NCBI GenBank assembly: GCA_009746045.1
Contig: RPFO01000225.1
Location: 1,420,590-1,484,589 of the forward strand
Direction: 5' to 3'
From: Mesostigma viride
Taxonomy: Eukaryota; Streptophyta; Mesostigmatophyceae; Mesostigmatales; Mesostigmataceae
Length of the DNA: 64,000 nt
Position 1 is the first letter of the stretch. Each line of letters begins with the position of its first letter. The notes beneath the pieces were generated by a model. That model made no database searches. It was not told the origin of the DNA and saw only the letters and a program-made list of their open reading frames with translations. Shown in pieces: positions 9,869 to 21,434 of the stretch. A program made the position numbers and the translations under genes.

Positions 9869-12800
9869 ATGCCTCGACCTAACCGTCGGGTGAAAGCCAT
9901 GGTGGTGCCGGTATTTCGGGCCACAACCTCATCTGTCAAATGTCAGATTCGTAAAACCCAACGTTTGCTAGATTACCTCTGCCTCGGCGTTGTGCAATCA
10001 GCCCCAACCCCGAATACCCCGAGCAAGCGGCAGGCTCGCATCCTACGCTTGCAGGACAAAATAAATGCGATGAAAAGCACTATTTCTACCGCTTCCCTTC
10101 CCCCCTCCGTTTCATCCCCACCTCCACCCCCCGCCGCATCCACCCCCATCATCCATCGTCGTCCTCCCCTGGTGGGCCAGCAGGCATCCTTGGCCCTTGC
10201 CACTTTTAACACCCGGCCCAGTGTTTCTGCTAACGGGCCGCGCGCGGCCACATGTGGCCGCCGGCCGCCGGATTTTGGGGCCCGCGGTCACACGTGGCCG
10301 CCGCATTTCGGTGGCCGCGGTCACATGTGGCCGCGGGATTTCGGTGGCCGCGGCCTGACAAGTCTTGTGACCGTGGTCACTTCTGGCTGCGGTTTGCGCT
10401 CAATTGTTAGTGTGCCCATTGGCCGGTCAGTTGGAACTTCGAGGGTTGTGCTGAAATTGTCAGAACCAAAATTCCCGAGTACAGAGGGTTGACTGAACAA
10501 AATTCAGCCTGCCTTGGTTCATTGCTGAAATCAGATATTTTTTAGTTACTAGTATCCGCGTTCGGAGGACTGCCTAATAGATTGGTGCCGATGTTGTCAA
10601 CCTGGCTCAAGTCTCAGCCAAACCTACCTAGCGGCTAGACTCTACTGTAGAGCCTAGATTCTCTGCTGCCCATGTGCGGCGTGGGACACAACAACAACAA
10701 CAACTGTAGAGCCTGCACCTTAACGTGCTGCGATGAATTATTGTATATGCTGCACGGTCGACGGTGCGGCAAAGCCAGTATGGCTGACGATTTCGTAGAC
10801 ATGATGCTAGGTTTTGTTGCTGGATAAAACGTAGTATTAAATATTATCAGTGGAAACGCATAGCAAATTTAGAGCCGATAGCGACTAGCCCTGCTTTGGG
10901 GGATTTTGCTTGCCTTGGCGTAAAATGCGAACCTGTCGGCTAATGGAACATTGAACATGCCCGACCAGCAACAATAGGAAAGACTCTAGTGCAGGAGCGT
11001 CCGCCGCAGGCACTGAGACCTAAAGGTATATTAGCGTGGCTCATGCCACACCGTCCACTTTCTCGGCCACGGTCTTTGTCTGAGCCACGATCACCATCTC
11101 GATCATCTTATTCATCTGGTAAAGCTGGCCGCAGCCTCCCTGGCGATGCCATGCATCCGGAAGCAGTGCCTGATCCGACGCCATCGTCAGGGTATCTACC
11201 GCCGCCTGGGAATCTGAGTAATGTCGAAGCTAGCCGCAATTCTGAATCTCACGAGAAAAATAGCGGGACAAGCTCTGGGTCGTCTCTGACACTCACGTCC
11301 GCATTCTGACGATATTGCTCGGAATTCAGGTCATGGAAAGCATCGCCGTTTTCAACCTAGTAAACCTACATAGCACTTGCCAGTTGCCCGGCCAATGGCC
11401 AATTGGCCATGCCCTCGAGTTTTGGCCCATGTGGCATGTGTGACTTCACTTCATCACTTGTTAGTACGGCGTCATCTAAATTTATTATTGTCGCTAGCTG
11501 TTAATTTAATGGTTTGACAGTCCTCAATCCTATCGTGCACATTGGATATCGCCACTGTGCCTACTGAAGGGAGTGAAGGCTGTAACTATAGTAGTAAGGG
11601 CTGTAAGGCCATAAGCCGGTGAGGCATAATTGCCTTAACAGTGACTGCCATTTTTAATCCACGTCCCACCTAACAATGCCTATATAATGGTATAGCGACC
11701 CCCCCCCCCCCCAATTCCCCAATACAAAGCCGACCTAGGCTAAGCACTCAATGGAGTGTATAACACATCTTGCTTGCAACAAAGCTATGTTGAAAGGTGC
11801 GACCGCGGGATTTTGGTGGCTGAGGTCACATTGACCGCAGGATTTTGGGAGCCGTGGTCACACGCGACCGCAGCCCAAAAACCCTTAGCAGAAACACTGA
11901 CACCCGCACATTGCTAGATGACGACCATAGCTGCCGGATCGAGGAGCTAGTCGCATTTTGCATCGAGCATCGTGTATCTATATTAGGCGTCCAGGAACAC
12001 CGCCGCACGGTGCCACTTGGCCTGGTGAGCACTGCTCGCTTGGCGGGTGGCTGGCGGTTTTACTTCGCTGGCAGCGGTACGTCTGGCCAAGGTGGTGTTG
12101 GTCTTTTGTGTTCGCCGCTGGCAGTTGCTAGCCTCAGCACGCTTAAGTTTCTAACCCCACGCCTTATGGTAGCACATTTCACCTCTGTCGAGGGGCGGTC
12201 TAAACACCACCTCACGGTGGGGGTGGGCTACGCACCCCACAGTGGTCTACCTGAGTCGGCCCGTGAGGAGTTCTTCGAATCCTTGCATGACCTTGAGAGG
12301 GTCACCCCGGCCCGCCACTTTTTGGTTATGCTGCTCGACGCCAATGCCACGCTCCCCGTGGGCACTGCTGGCAGCCGCTTTGCGCCTGCTGACACTACTG
12401 CTAACGACAACACCCCCTGTTTTCTGCCTTTTTGCGGGATAGCGGGATGGTTGCTGTCAACTGCCACTTCCAACGTCCCTCACAGGACTTGGTCACTTTT
12501 CGTGGCCCTAACGGCCGTCAGGCCTGTTTGGACTACGTGGTGGTACGGCAGTCCAGGTGCACCTCGGTCCTGGACACCCGAGTGTTTGACACGCCGACGG
12601 TGTGCTCTGACCACCGGTTGGTGCGCGCGACCCTTCGGCTCCGGTTCCACGTCCCCGCGCGCCGCGCCCCAGTGGTCCGCCCTGACTGGTCTGCTCTACG
12701 TCCGGTCAAGGGAGATCCTGAGGACTGGACGGACGCCGAGCACGAGCGGAACTGGTGCCGACGGAAGTACCTGTCGGCCCTGGACGCCCGGGCGGACGTC

Positions 12801-15037
12801 GACGAGCTGGACAATGGTGCCCCCAACGCAGCCATTTTTGCGGGCTTTGCGGCCCGTGCCCCGTTGCTGGCGGCCCGGCACCTGCCGGTCATGCCCCGCC
12901 GCCGCCCCGGCCCGCTCTACCGCCAGGACCCCAAGGTCTTGGCCGCCCGGCACCGCCTCAAGCGTAACCGGGACCCGCTGCAGAAACCATTGCTCAAGGC
13001 CGCCCTTGTGGAGGCCTACGAGCACGCTCAGGACGCGGAGGCGGCCCAGTGCATCGCGGATGCCAAGGCCTGCCAGGCTCGCAACCAGGGCAAGGACATG
13101 TGGTACCACCTCGACCGGCTCGGCGGCCGGCGGCAGCGCACCCCGGTGGAGCACACGGGGGACGGCACGGCGCCGGTAAGCCTTGACCGCTGGTTGGCCC
13201 ACAATGTTTCCTTGACCGGTGGGGCTCGCGCCCCCCCCCGCCGCTTCACCCCGAGACGGCCGCCCGCCTCGGGGTCGCCGGACCCCCGCCGCCGCCAGCG
13301 CCCCCCTCCTCGGCCGCGGACTACCAAGTCCCCGCCTTGCAGGAGGGCTGCCTTGCCACTGACGACGTCGTCCCCCCTTCACTTTGAAGGAATTGGACGA
13401 CGCCCTTGCTCGCCTGCGGTACGATGCGGCGGTCGGTGCCGACCACCTTTCTGCTGAGCTGCTGAAGACCCCTGATCTGGCGGTTAGGGATCTTCTGCTG
13501 GCGTTCTGCAACCGTGTCCTGCTCTCTGACGAGCCTCCGCCTGCTGAGTGGCAGACGGCCATCCGCGTCATGCTGTACAAGAAGGGCTCTGCTGCTGACC
13601 CCGGTAACTACCGGGGTGTCTGCCTCCAGAGCGCCGCGCTGAAGGTCTTCATGCGCATGATGCTGCACAGGCTCCGCGCCGCGCTGGACCCACACCTGGG
13701 TGAGTCTCAGATGGGTTTCCGTCGTGGTCGTAACACTGTCATGGCTGTGTTTGTCGCGCGCCGGTTGATGGAGGAGGTGCGTCGACTTCCCCCTGACAGT
13801 TTGCCGCTGGTCTTCATTTTTGTTGACTATATCAAGGCCTTTGACACGGTTCTCTGGGAGGCTCTTTGGGCCATCCTAGCTCTGGATCGGGTACCACCTG
13901 CGTTTATTGCTGCCATTCGCCGTCTGTATGAGGGTTCACAGGCAGTAGTGCGGACTGCGGAGGGCACCACTCCACCATTCCCCCTTCACCACGGGGTGTG
14001 GCAAGGTTGTGTCCTGTCCCCATACCTGTTCATTATTGTCGTGGATCACGTCATGCGCCGGGCACGTGCGCGCTTTACTGCTCTTAAGGGGTTCGAGCCA
14101 GGCTTGGACATCCTTAACGTGAAAGAGCACGGCGGGGTTAGACCTGGTTACCGCCTTGCCGACCTGATTTATGCGGATGATACCACCCTCATCGAGAGCC
14201 CCGAGCACATTCAGACCTGGCTGGACTGCCTGGGCCTGGAGGCGCGGGCGGTGGGGCTGGAGATTAGTGTCAAAACTGAGGCGATGGTGATAGGAGCATC
14301 CAGTAAACCACCGCTGCCGCGCCTGCTCGACGGGACGGAGGTCCCGTTCCGCGACCGCTTCAAGCTGTTGGGGAGCTGGCTTCCTGACACCGCCGACGAT
14401 GTGGACACCCGCATCGGCCTTGCATGGGCCAAGCTCCGTTCGCTCACACCCTACTGGCGCTCGAAGGGCCTTAACGGGCACCGCAAGCGCATGCTCTTCA
14501 AGGTCCTCGTCCTCACGGTGCTCACGTATGGCGCCGAGGCGTGGACCCTACCACCCAAACTGGCAGCTCGGCTCGACGGCACAGTTTACAGGATGCTCCG
14601 GCGGGTCCTTAATGTAGGTTTTTCCGAGCGTCCGTCATCAGAGTCTTTGTACCATGGCATGCCCGTGTTTCGGACGAGATTAGGCAGCGTAGGATAGCAT
14701 TTGTAGGACACCTTGCACGCACCAGCCAGGTCGACACCACCCTCGGTCTGGCCGGCCCCCAGCGGCTTGGACAGCCAGGGCGGCACATTCTGACCTGGCG
14801 CCTGGCCCCAAGGACATTCCCAAAAGGGTAGGGAAACCTGTCACGAACTACGTTCAGATGTTGCTGGACGACCTAGTGGTCCCAGCCCAGTTTGAGCACC
14901 GCATCCACTCTCTCTCCCGTCTTTGGACTGCCATGCAGGACAAGACGCGGTGGAAGAAGATTGTCAAGGCGCACACGCCCGACCCTGTGGGCAAGCCACC
15001 TCCCCCCAAGCGGAGGAGGCGTTTTGATGATGAGTAG
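9869..15037 (+). pseudogene. LINE F2 ORF2: endonuclease plus reverse transcriptase
   Basis: Starts MPRPNRRVKA with a basic, proline-rich N-terminus of about 108 residues. An APE-type endonuclease follows: LALATFNTR, the catalytic Glu in GVQEHR, LLDANA and CSDHRLV. The linker KRNRDPLQK and the RT (PGNYRGVCLQ, MGFRRGRNT, FVDYIKAFDT, QGCVLSPYLF, LIYADDTTLI) come next, then RIAFVGHLART and a basic end (PKRRRRFDDE). Breaks: the DNA transposon after codon 116; a 1-nt shift in the T run near 12,428; a 1-nt shift in the C8 run near 13,231; and another near 14,660. The three homopolymer or indel shifts could be real decay or assembly error. Confidence 0.88.
10216..11899 (+). mobile_element. hAT-like non-autonomous DNA transposon nested in LINE F2
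   Basis: Termini CAGTGTTTCTGCTAA (from 10219) and the inverse TTAGCAGAAACACTG (to 11899) form a 15-bp terminal inverted repeat. The target duplication is ACACCCG (10209-10215, 11900-11906), or 8 bp with one mismatch. Subterminal GC-rich repeats (GCGGTCACATGTGGCCGC and GGGATTTCGGTGGCCGC types) lie at 10,230-10,380 and in inverse form at 11,795-11,875. Joining the flanks restores the endonuclease frame ATFNTR-TLLDDD. No transposase is seen; the 106-residue frame at 10,989-11,309 is serine/proline-rich and unrecognised. Confidence 0.82.
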
Positions 15038-15369
15038 TGCAGTTAGGATTTTCTAGATCGAGTTAGGATAGTTCGATCACGCGGCTTCCTCCACCCCATC
15101 CATCATGAAATATGTGCTACATGACCTCCCCACGGAGGCATGTTATAATTTAATTTAATTTAATTTAATATGGTCAAGATCCTGCTAATTTCATGCCTAC
15201 GCTGTCTATTCCGGCCCATCCCTTGAATCTGGCATCCCGGCAGCTTTACGTATGCCAGGGTACATGTGGGTTGTCAAAGTTCAAACAACATGCATGATCA
15301 ATTCATTGTCACGCCTATTGTACAGACCGGTAGTCCTAGCTTTGATCATCATTTTACAACTATTTTACA

Positions 15370-15515
15370 AGGCTACACATTTCCATCTCCATTCATATTC
15401 ATCATCCTGAACGACTCGAAAACGCGGACAAGATAACGGTGCCCAGGCTCGAGCTACCATGGTCCGGATTCTCCCGATTTCTGGCCTGCGCTGGTTGTCT
15501 CCTTGATATTGTACG
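15370..15515 (-). repeat. Dispersed repeat family (reverse copy)
   Basis: Reverse complement of the 5,121-5,250 repeat, including the CTCGAGC module that the 9.6-kb copy lacks. 15,181-15,369 and 15,516-15,620 hold no recognised gene. Confidence 0.65.
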
Positions 15516-15626
15516 TGCTGTTGGCATGACAAAAACATATCAATTAGACAACTGGTCAGCCGTGGCTTTCCCCTTAATTATTGGGATGGCAATTTGTGGG
15601 TCCACCTCGCGTGACTTGGCATGCGT

Positions 15627-16050
15627 ATGGCTGACGGCGGTATCCATGGCTGACGGCGGCGCTCAGGACTTTAATTGCGTCTGAGCCCCAAGTTCAGTCA
15701 GATCACTTGCATGCCATGCATAGACCGATCCGGCCTCAAGACGCACCCGTCAGTATAATCGATTACGGCTGAAACGCAATATCAAAAAAGTAAATGATAC
15801 GCATGTGACAGGATTCAGGCTACATATGCATGACTGCCCCGAAAGCTAAACGCGGTCTGGAAAAAGAGCTTTCCGGACGGCTCCCAGCCCAACCCACTCG
15901 CCATTGTTAATTCTCGCCCAGCCGTCTGGATTACCCGCAATTAAACCCATCGCCACGCGCCTTATTAGTAGTCGCCCAAGCTCAAAAATTAACCCTGCCA
16001 CGACCAGATATGCCCCCACTTTCTCCCCGGCAATTTAAAGCTTTTCCTTA
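15627..16050 (+). mobile_element. Decayed 5' part of an ORF1-type element
   Basis: The leader motif ATGGCTGACGGCGG occurs twice (15627-15640, 15646-15659), as in element A. It is followed by GCGTCTGAGCCCCAAGTTCAG and GTATAATCGATTACGGCTG. The sequence then resembles the start of ORF1-A (AAAGCTAAACGCGGTCTGG) but is riddled with changes, so no frame survives. It ends at an F2 tail. Confidence 0.7.
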
Positions 16051-16165
16051 TTAAAATTAAATTAAATTGAATTATAACATGCCTCCGTTGGGAGATCATG
16101 TAGCACATATTCCTTGATGGATGGGTGGAGTGGAGGAAGCCGCGTAATCGAACTAACCTAATTAA
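16051..16165 (-). mobile_element. LINE F2 tail copy
   Basis: Reverse-orientation F2 3' UTR with AATTAAATTAAATT tail, the TATAACATGCCTCCGTTGGG hairpin side and the GGAAGCCGCG segment. Strongly 5'-truncated. Confidence 0.75.
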
Positions 16166-16188
16166 TTACTATATATAATGGGACTCCC

Positions 16189-17700
16189 CATTAATTAATT
16201 AATGAATTAGACACGTGCTCCCGTTGGGGAGTCACGGAGCATTAACCCCGATGGGTGGATGGATGGATGGATGGATGGATGGATGGATGGATGGATGGAT
16301 GGATGGATGGATGGATGTCCAGATGGATGGATGGATGGATGGATGGATGGATGGATGGATGGATGGATGGATGGATGGATGGATGGATGGATGGATGGAT
16401 GGATGGATGGATGGATGGATGGATGGATGGATGGATGGATGGATGGATGGATGGATGGATGGATGGATGGATGGATGGATGGATGGATGGATGGATGAAT
16501 GGATGGATGGATGGATGGATGGATGGATGGATGGATGGATGGATGGATGGATGGATGGATGGATGGATGGATGGATGGATGGATGGATGGATGGATGGAT
16601 GGATGGATGGATGGATGGATGGATGGATGGATGGATGGATGGATCAGTGGATGGATGGATGGATGGATGGATGGATGGATGGATGGATGGATGGATGGAT
16701 GGATGGATGGATGGATGGATGGATGGATGGATGGATGGATGGATGGATGGATGGATGGATGGATGGATGGATGGATGGATGGATGGATGGATGGATGGAT
16801 GGATGGATGGATGGATGGATGGATGGATGGATGGATGGATGGATGGATGGATGGATGGATGGATGGATGGATGGATGGATGGATGGATGGATGGATGGAT
16901 GGATGGATGGATGGATGGATGGATGGATGGATGGATGGATGGATGGATGGATGGATGGATGGATGGATGGATGGATGGATGGATGGATGGATGGATGGAT
17001 GGATGGATGGATGGATGGATGGATGGATGGATGGGTGGATGGATGGGTGCAAACAGTCCTACCGGTCTATAATCTATCTATCAGCTACCTACTACAACAT
17101 CTATCTAACAACATCCCTAAGTTCTACAACATCTATCTAAGGCAGCATCACGCTACCCTAGGGGAGCTGTCTGGCGTGCCTCGATCCCGCGCGTTTGCAC
17201 ACGCGGGCCTTCCCCACAGGGGGGGGCTCGTTGTCCTCTATAACCTGGGCCCACTTGGCCTTGTCCATCATCTTCTTCCAAATCACGGAGAGGCCTAGCC
17301 CCCCCATGTCTGCTACTAGCTGTTCTTTGAAGGTGCGCGCGGGCCTTGCGGCGTCTAACATCACGGGGCCCGGCCCGCAATTAAGTCAGGAGATGCCGGC
17401 CAAGGAAGTGCGCACCGAAGTGGTGGACCCTTCATACAGGTTGCGGATGACAGAAATAAGGGGGCGGCGGGGGATCCGGAACAGAGCGAGGATGTCCCAC
17501 AGCGCATGACCTAGGTCCTGTTTCTCTAGCTTGCCCAAGGGCTTGCGCCACAGGGCCCTGTATTTGCGTAAAAGCGTGCCAGGCGAAGGAGATACGGAGG
17601 TCCACGTCGGCCTCGCAGCTTGGGAGTAAGTTACCTGGCAACTAGCTAATTCATGACGCGGTCCCGCGATACTGGACTGGAGAGCCATCAAGGAGAAAGA
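16189..17700 (-). mobile_element. Rearranged LINE F1 copy with expanded microsatellite
   Basis: From right to left on the minus strand the pieces are out of order. A segment ending QYRALWRKPLGKLEKQDL-like (thumb region) is joined to a more N-terminal RT segment (ALWDILALFRIP to GSTTSVRTS). That is joined to the C-terminal GRHLL/RRRKARTFKEQLVADMGG region and then the 3' UTR. The YADD core is deleted. The 3' UTR continues through a huge GGAT tract to the terminal hairpin (16,205-16,240) and AATT tail. Template switching or deletion plus inversion-free shuffling could explain it. Confidence 0.75.
16256..17045. repeat. GGAT tetranucleotide microsatellite, about 785 bp
   Basis: About 195 GGAT units with only a few interruptions (near 16,317, 16,497, 16,644 and 17,034). 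It lies exactly where intact F1 copies have only two to four CATC/GGAT units in their 3' UTR. The long repetitive reading frames on both strands are not genes. Confidence 0.97.
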
Positions 17701-19491
17701 GGTAATTAAAAGAAAGAGGTATTGGCGTAAATTTGTAGTATTGTACGACAACATGTCAAGGGTGACGGAAAGTACTGACGTCACGGAAGTGTCGCGGAGA
17801 CGTTTCTGGATTGCTTGCGCATTCGACGGTTAAAAGGCGGAGAAGCTGTTGACTGGTCTAGTACTGGTACTGCACGACGGTGTTGACGGAATTTCCGGTC
17901 AGCGATGCGGACTTTGCATCTCAAGTTGTACATGGAAAAGAGCCCTTGCGTCGCGCTGTGCTGTTGCGAACTTATTCTCCGCCGTCGGATTGCACTGGCA
18001 ACGAAAATGGCTGACGGCGGTATATGGCTGACGGCGGAGTTCAGATCTTTTGCGTCTGAGCCCCAAATTCGGTCAGACCACTTGCATTCGATGCGCCTTT
18101 CTAAGACGCACTTGCCAGTATAAACGGTTACGGCTGCCACGCAGTATAGACAAAGTTACGCACGTGACCAGCTATGACGACTACCAAAGCAAAACGAGGG
18201 CTGGAAAAGGAGCTGGCACAGCTTCCCAGCGCCCAGCCCAACCCTCTCGCCCTCGCCATTGTTCAGCCGCCAGGCTTACCCGCCAACCAGCCGTCTGGGC
18301 CTGCCAACCCACCGCCAGCAAACCCATCGCCCAGCGCCTCGCCCGAGCCCAAGAAACCCTGCCACGAACCCAAATGGCGAAAGTACCTACCAGATTACGA
18401 AAGCTTTTCTTTCACCCACTGGCTGGAACTGACCAAAGACGAATGCGCCGAAATAGTGCGTTTCTTATCACAGGAACGCAAGCTCCATGGGGCCGTAGGG
18501 CCCATCCGGCCCCGCCGACGACCTGGAGAGGTTCCTTGCCAGGCCAGAGCTCAACCACCGCATCGCCATCATGTGCAGCTCACTTCCAGCTACCTATGAG
18601 CAGAATTGTCGCCAGGATCCGCACCCCAGCCCAGCCTGCGCGGCCGACAGCCACATCGGCTTCCTCCCTCTGCAAGGATGACATCCGAGCAGTGCTGGAG
18701 GAGCACGTGACCTGGCCGTTGGCCGAGAAGCTGACCTCGCTGAACACGACGCTCAACACGGTGGAAGCCCGGGTCTCCAACGTGGAAACCAAGGTCGTCC
18801 ACAAGCTACAACCCCAGTTCACGGCGCTACACACCGCGGCGCAGGCTTCGGAAACGCATGCTGCACTTGTCTCTCGCCTTAACCAGGTGGAGGGCAAGTG
18901 TGGCGTGCTCCTGAAGAAGCTTGAGGCCATCACCGCCCACACCGAGGCCCTGGCCACACAGATCCCCAAGATAGCGGAGCAGACGGCCACCATTGCATCC
19001 CAGCCACCCCGGCAGGATGCTGGCGACCTCCCGCCGCTCTCCTACGCGGACCTGCTGCGGTCAGCGACCGCCTCCACCACCGACGCCATCGCCACAAAGC
19101 TCCAGGAGCTGGAGGACCACCGCCAGGCCCAGCAACGGGAGGTCACCGACCGCGCTCGCCGCGAGTGCCGAGTGGTGCTACGTCGCTTCCCCCAGAAGCC
19201 AGGTGAGACGTCAACCTCTCTTGCTGACGAGCTCAAGAACCAGCTTCTTACCCTCATGGGCCTGGTAGGTGAGGTAGAACTGCGTGGGTGCCACCGCCTT
19301 CCCCACTCACGGGACAAGGCGGCTCCCCCACCAGTCCTACTCACCTTCCCCTCCCCTGAGAATAAGCAGCGGTTCCTCTCTCGTCGCAAGCGGTTGCACG
19401 ACCTCACCTGGACGCTGGATGACGACCTCACCCCCGCTCAGCAACAGCAGCGACGCGACCTGTGGCCGGAATACCTCCGCCATAAGCAGGA

Positions 19492-21434
19492 TGGGCACAA
19501 CATACGAGCCACGAGCCACGAGGTAGCCATGGCTGACGGCGGAGCTCATAACTTTCACGTTTGAGCCCCAAATTCAGCTGTGAATATCACTATCGCTTCG
19601 TCTTTCTAAGACGCACATGCTGATATAATTTTCCGAATCTAACACGCAATATATGACGAGCAAACGTCCTTTGACGCAACGCAGTTTGGCGGATGCGCTC
19701 GCCCATGAAACTGCGGCAGCTGCGGCTGCAGCTTCGCCATCAGGTCCGGTAGACAGCGGTGACACTAGTCGTGCACTGGTGGCCACCCAGCAACCTCCCG
19801 GGCTTAATGCCTCGCCATCGGCATCGCCTGACCCGAAACGCACCCGCCCAGCCGACAAAACAGGATGGTCCCGCCCCTCGGAACCGCGCTTTCGGCCCCA
19901 CCCTTTCAAGGTCGATGATCACGACTGGAACAACCTGTCTCCTTACGATGCTATGGACTGCATCTTCTACGGGGACTACGCCTCGCTTTACGACCTGTGC
20001 CTCCATCTTTACGACCAAGGTCGCCTCATCGGCAGCAACGGCAGCCGCTGGCAAACCCACGGCGCCCTGCTTGGCTGCCCCCGCCCCCAGCTCCAGCACA
20101 CCATCCTCAACTCCCTTCTCGAGCGCTCTGACGACGAGATCTGGGCTCCATCCATCTCCGCCCCCACCCTCCGTTCCATCCTCACGGAAGCCTTTCAGCA
20201 GCACGTGACCCCCCTTGCTGCTGACGTCGCAGCAATGGGTGGCACGCTGGCTGCTGAACTTCCTCACATTTCCGCCGCTGCCGCCTCCACCTCCACTGCC
20301 ATTTCCGCCTCCACTGCCGACATCAAAGCCCAGCTCCTCGACCTCGACCAACGCCTTCAAGCCACCGCCAACGCCCTTGAGAGCTTGCATGACACCGCCG
20401 GCCTCACCGCCCAGGCGGTGAAGGACATCGCCGCCCAGCCGGCGTCTGCTGGCCCGGCCGGCGATGCTCCCTCCACCTGGGCGGACTTGCTTAAGCAGCA
20501 CACCACCTCCACCACCTCCACCATCTCGGCACAACTCAAGCAACAAGCCCTCGACCTTCGCGAGGAAACCGACATCGCCCGGCGCAGCCACAATGTCATC
20601 GTCAAGCACTTCGACCAGCCGGCAGGTGAGACCTCCACGACCCTTCTTGAGGCATTTAAGCGCGACATTCTTGCCCCCATGCTACTCACTGGTGAGCTGG
20701 ACATGTCGGCTGTCCGCCTCCCCCGCGCGCGGGGGAAGGCTGGCCCGGCACCCGTGCTCCTCACCTTTAAGTACATGGCGGACAAGCTGTCGTTCCTTAA
20801 ATGCCGCAAGAAGCTCTCGAGGACTCGCTTCACGCTGGACGACGACTTGACCCTGGCCCAGCAACAGCGGCGACGCGAGCTATGGCCGGCCTACCTTCAG
20901 CTCCGGCACAGCGCAGGGGGGAAGCCGGTATACTGGAGGGGGGCGGTCATCCACGTTGACCACAAGCCCTGGCAGCCCCCTCCTGCCACCCCAGACTAGG
21001 GAATTCATACCAGTAGTGTAGATTAGTCAGGCTTAGCCTAGCATGTGGCCCACGCGCATGTGCGCCCATAATGGCCCCCATGGATGTTGTCTACAGGATT
21101 TAGCCAAGCCCTGCCTATAACGGGACCCCCATGGATGTTGCATTAAGAATTTCGCCATGCTATGCCATGCAGAGAGATGCTCTCTGTAGAGAAGCCATGT
21201 CCTAGCTCTTGTATAGCCATGATGATCTTCCCCACCTATGACAGGCTCCCCTTCGCTGGGTGTTGCCTGAAACTCTGGGTGGTGCAGGTGCCCTAGTGCA
21301 CCTAGAGCAAGTGTTGTTTACATTCCCACCCTTGCAGGAAGTAGCTTAGAATGTATGATAGGCCATATGCCCCTTCTCTGGGCTATGTGCTACATATACT
21401 CCCAACGGAGTTATGTTACAATTCAATTCAATTC
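19492..21434 (+). mobile_element. ORF1-only retroposon B, full-length, nested in A
   Basis: A 1,943-bp insertion in A with the 8-bp duplication AAGCAGGA (19484-19491, 21435-21442). The 5' leader holds CGAGCCACGAGCCACGAG and ATGGCTGACGGCGG (19529-19542). The intact gene runs 19653-20999. The 3' UTR (21000-21434) ends with the hairpin CTCCCAACGGAG and an AATTC pentamer tail. The last 46 nt align without gaps to the F2 LINE end. Confidence 0.9.
19653..20999 (+). CDS. ORF1-B: L1-ORF1p-like RNA-binding protein
   Basis: Intact 448-residue protein. Residues 1-75 are a low-complexity, basic N-terminus with SPSASPDPKRTRP. About 75-175 is a family-specific globular stretch (DDHDWNNLSPYDAMDCIFYG). About 175-270 is Ala/Ser/Thr-rich and coiled-coil-like (LDLDQRLQATANALESLHD). 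About 305-400 is the RRM-like core (SHNVIVKHFDQPAGETS, LPRARGKAGPAPVLLTFKY). The C-terminal domain is FTLDDDLTLAQQQRRRELWP with PVYWRGAVIHVDHKPW. In LINEs this protein binds element RNA as a trimer. Here no RT is attached, so a trans-acting ORF2 protein must copy the element (inference). The start is the first ATG after the TATAATTT-like leader. Confidence 0.85.
   Translation: MTSKRPLTQRSLADALAHETAAAAAAASPSGPVDSGDTSRALVATQQPPGLNASPSASPDPKRTRPADKTGWSRPSEPRFRPHPFKVDDHDWNNLSPYDAMDCIFYGDYASLYDLCLHLYDQGRLIGSNGSRWQTHGALLGCPRPQLQHTILNSLLERSDDEIWAPSISAPTLRSILTEAFQQHVTPLAADVAAMGGTLAAELPHISAAAASTSTAISASTADIKAQLLDLDQRLQATANALESLHDTAGLTAQAVKDIAAQPASAGPAGDAPSTWADLLKQHTTSTTSTISAQLKQQALDLREETDIARRSHNVIVKHFDQPAGETSTTLLEAFKRDILAPMLLTGELDMSAVRLPRARGKAGPAPVLLTFKYMADKLSFLKCRKKLSRTRFTLDDDLTLAQQQRRRELWPAYLQLRHSAGGKPVYWRGAVIHVDHKPWQPPPATPD

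Larger units (their letters stand above)
9789..15167 (+). mobile_element. LINE F2, full-length (ORF2-only) element
   Basis: A 5,379-bp insertion bounded by the 13-bp duplication ATATGGTCAAGAT (9776-9788 and 15168-15180). It has an 80-nt 5' UTR, one ORF2-type frame starting at ATG 9869, a 3' UTR of about 130 nt with a hairpin (CTCCCCACGGAG) and a TAATT tail. There is no ORF1. About 1.68 kb of it is a nested DNA transposon, so the LINE itself is about 3.7 kb, a usual size for single-ORF LINEs. Confidence 0.92.

Noticed and set aside
16207-17298. Long frames of MDGW or HPSI repeats on both strands
   Set aside because: Pure translation of the GGAT microsatellite; same in all frames.
19740-20609. 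289-residue minus-strand frame
   Set aside because: Antisense shadow of ORF1-B, glycine-rich by codon bias.
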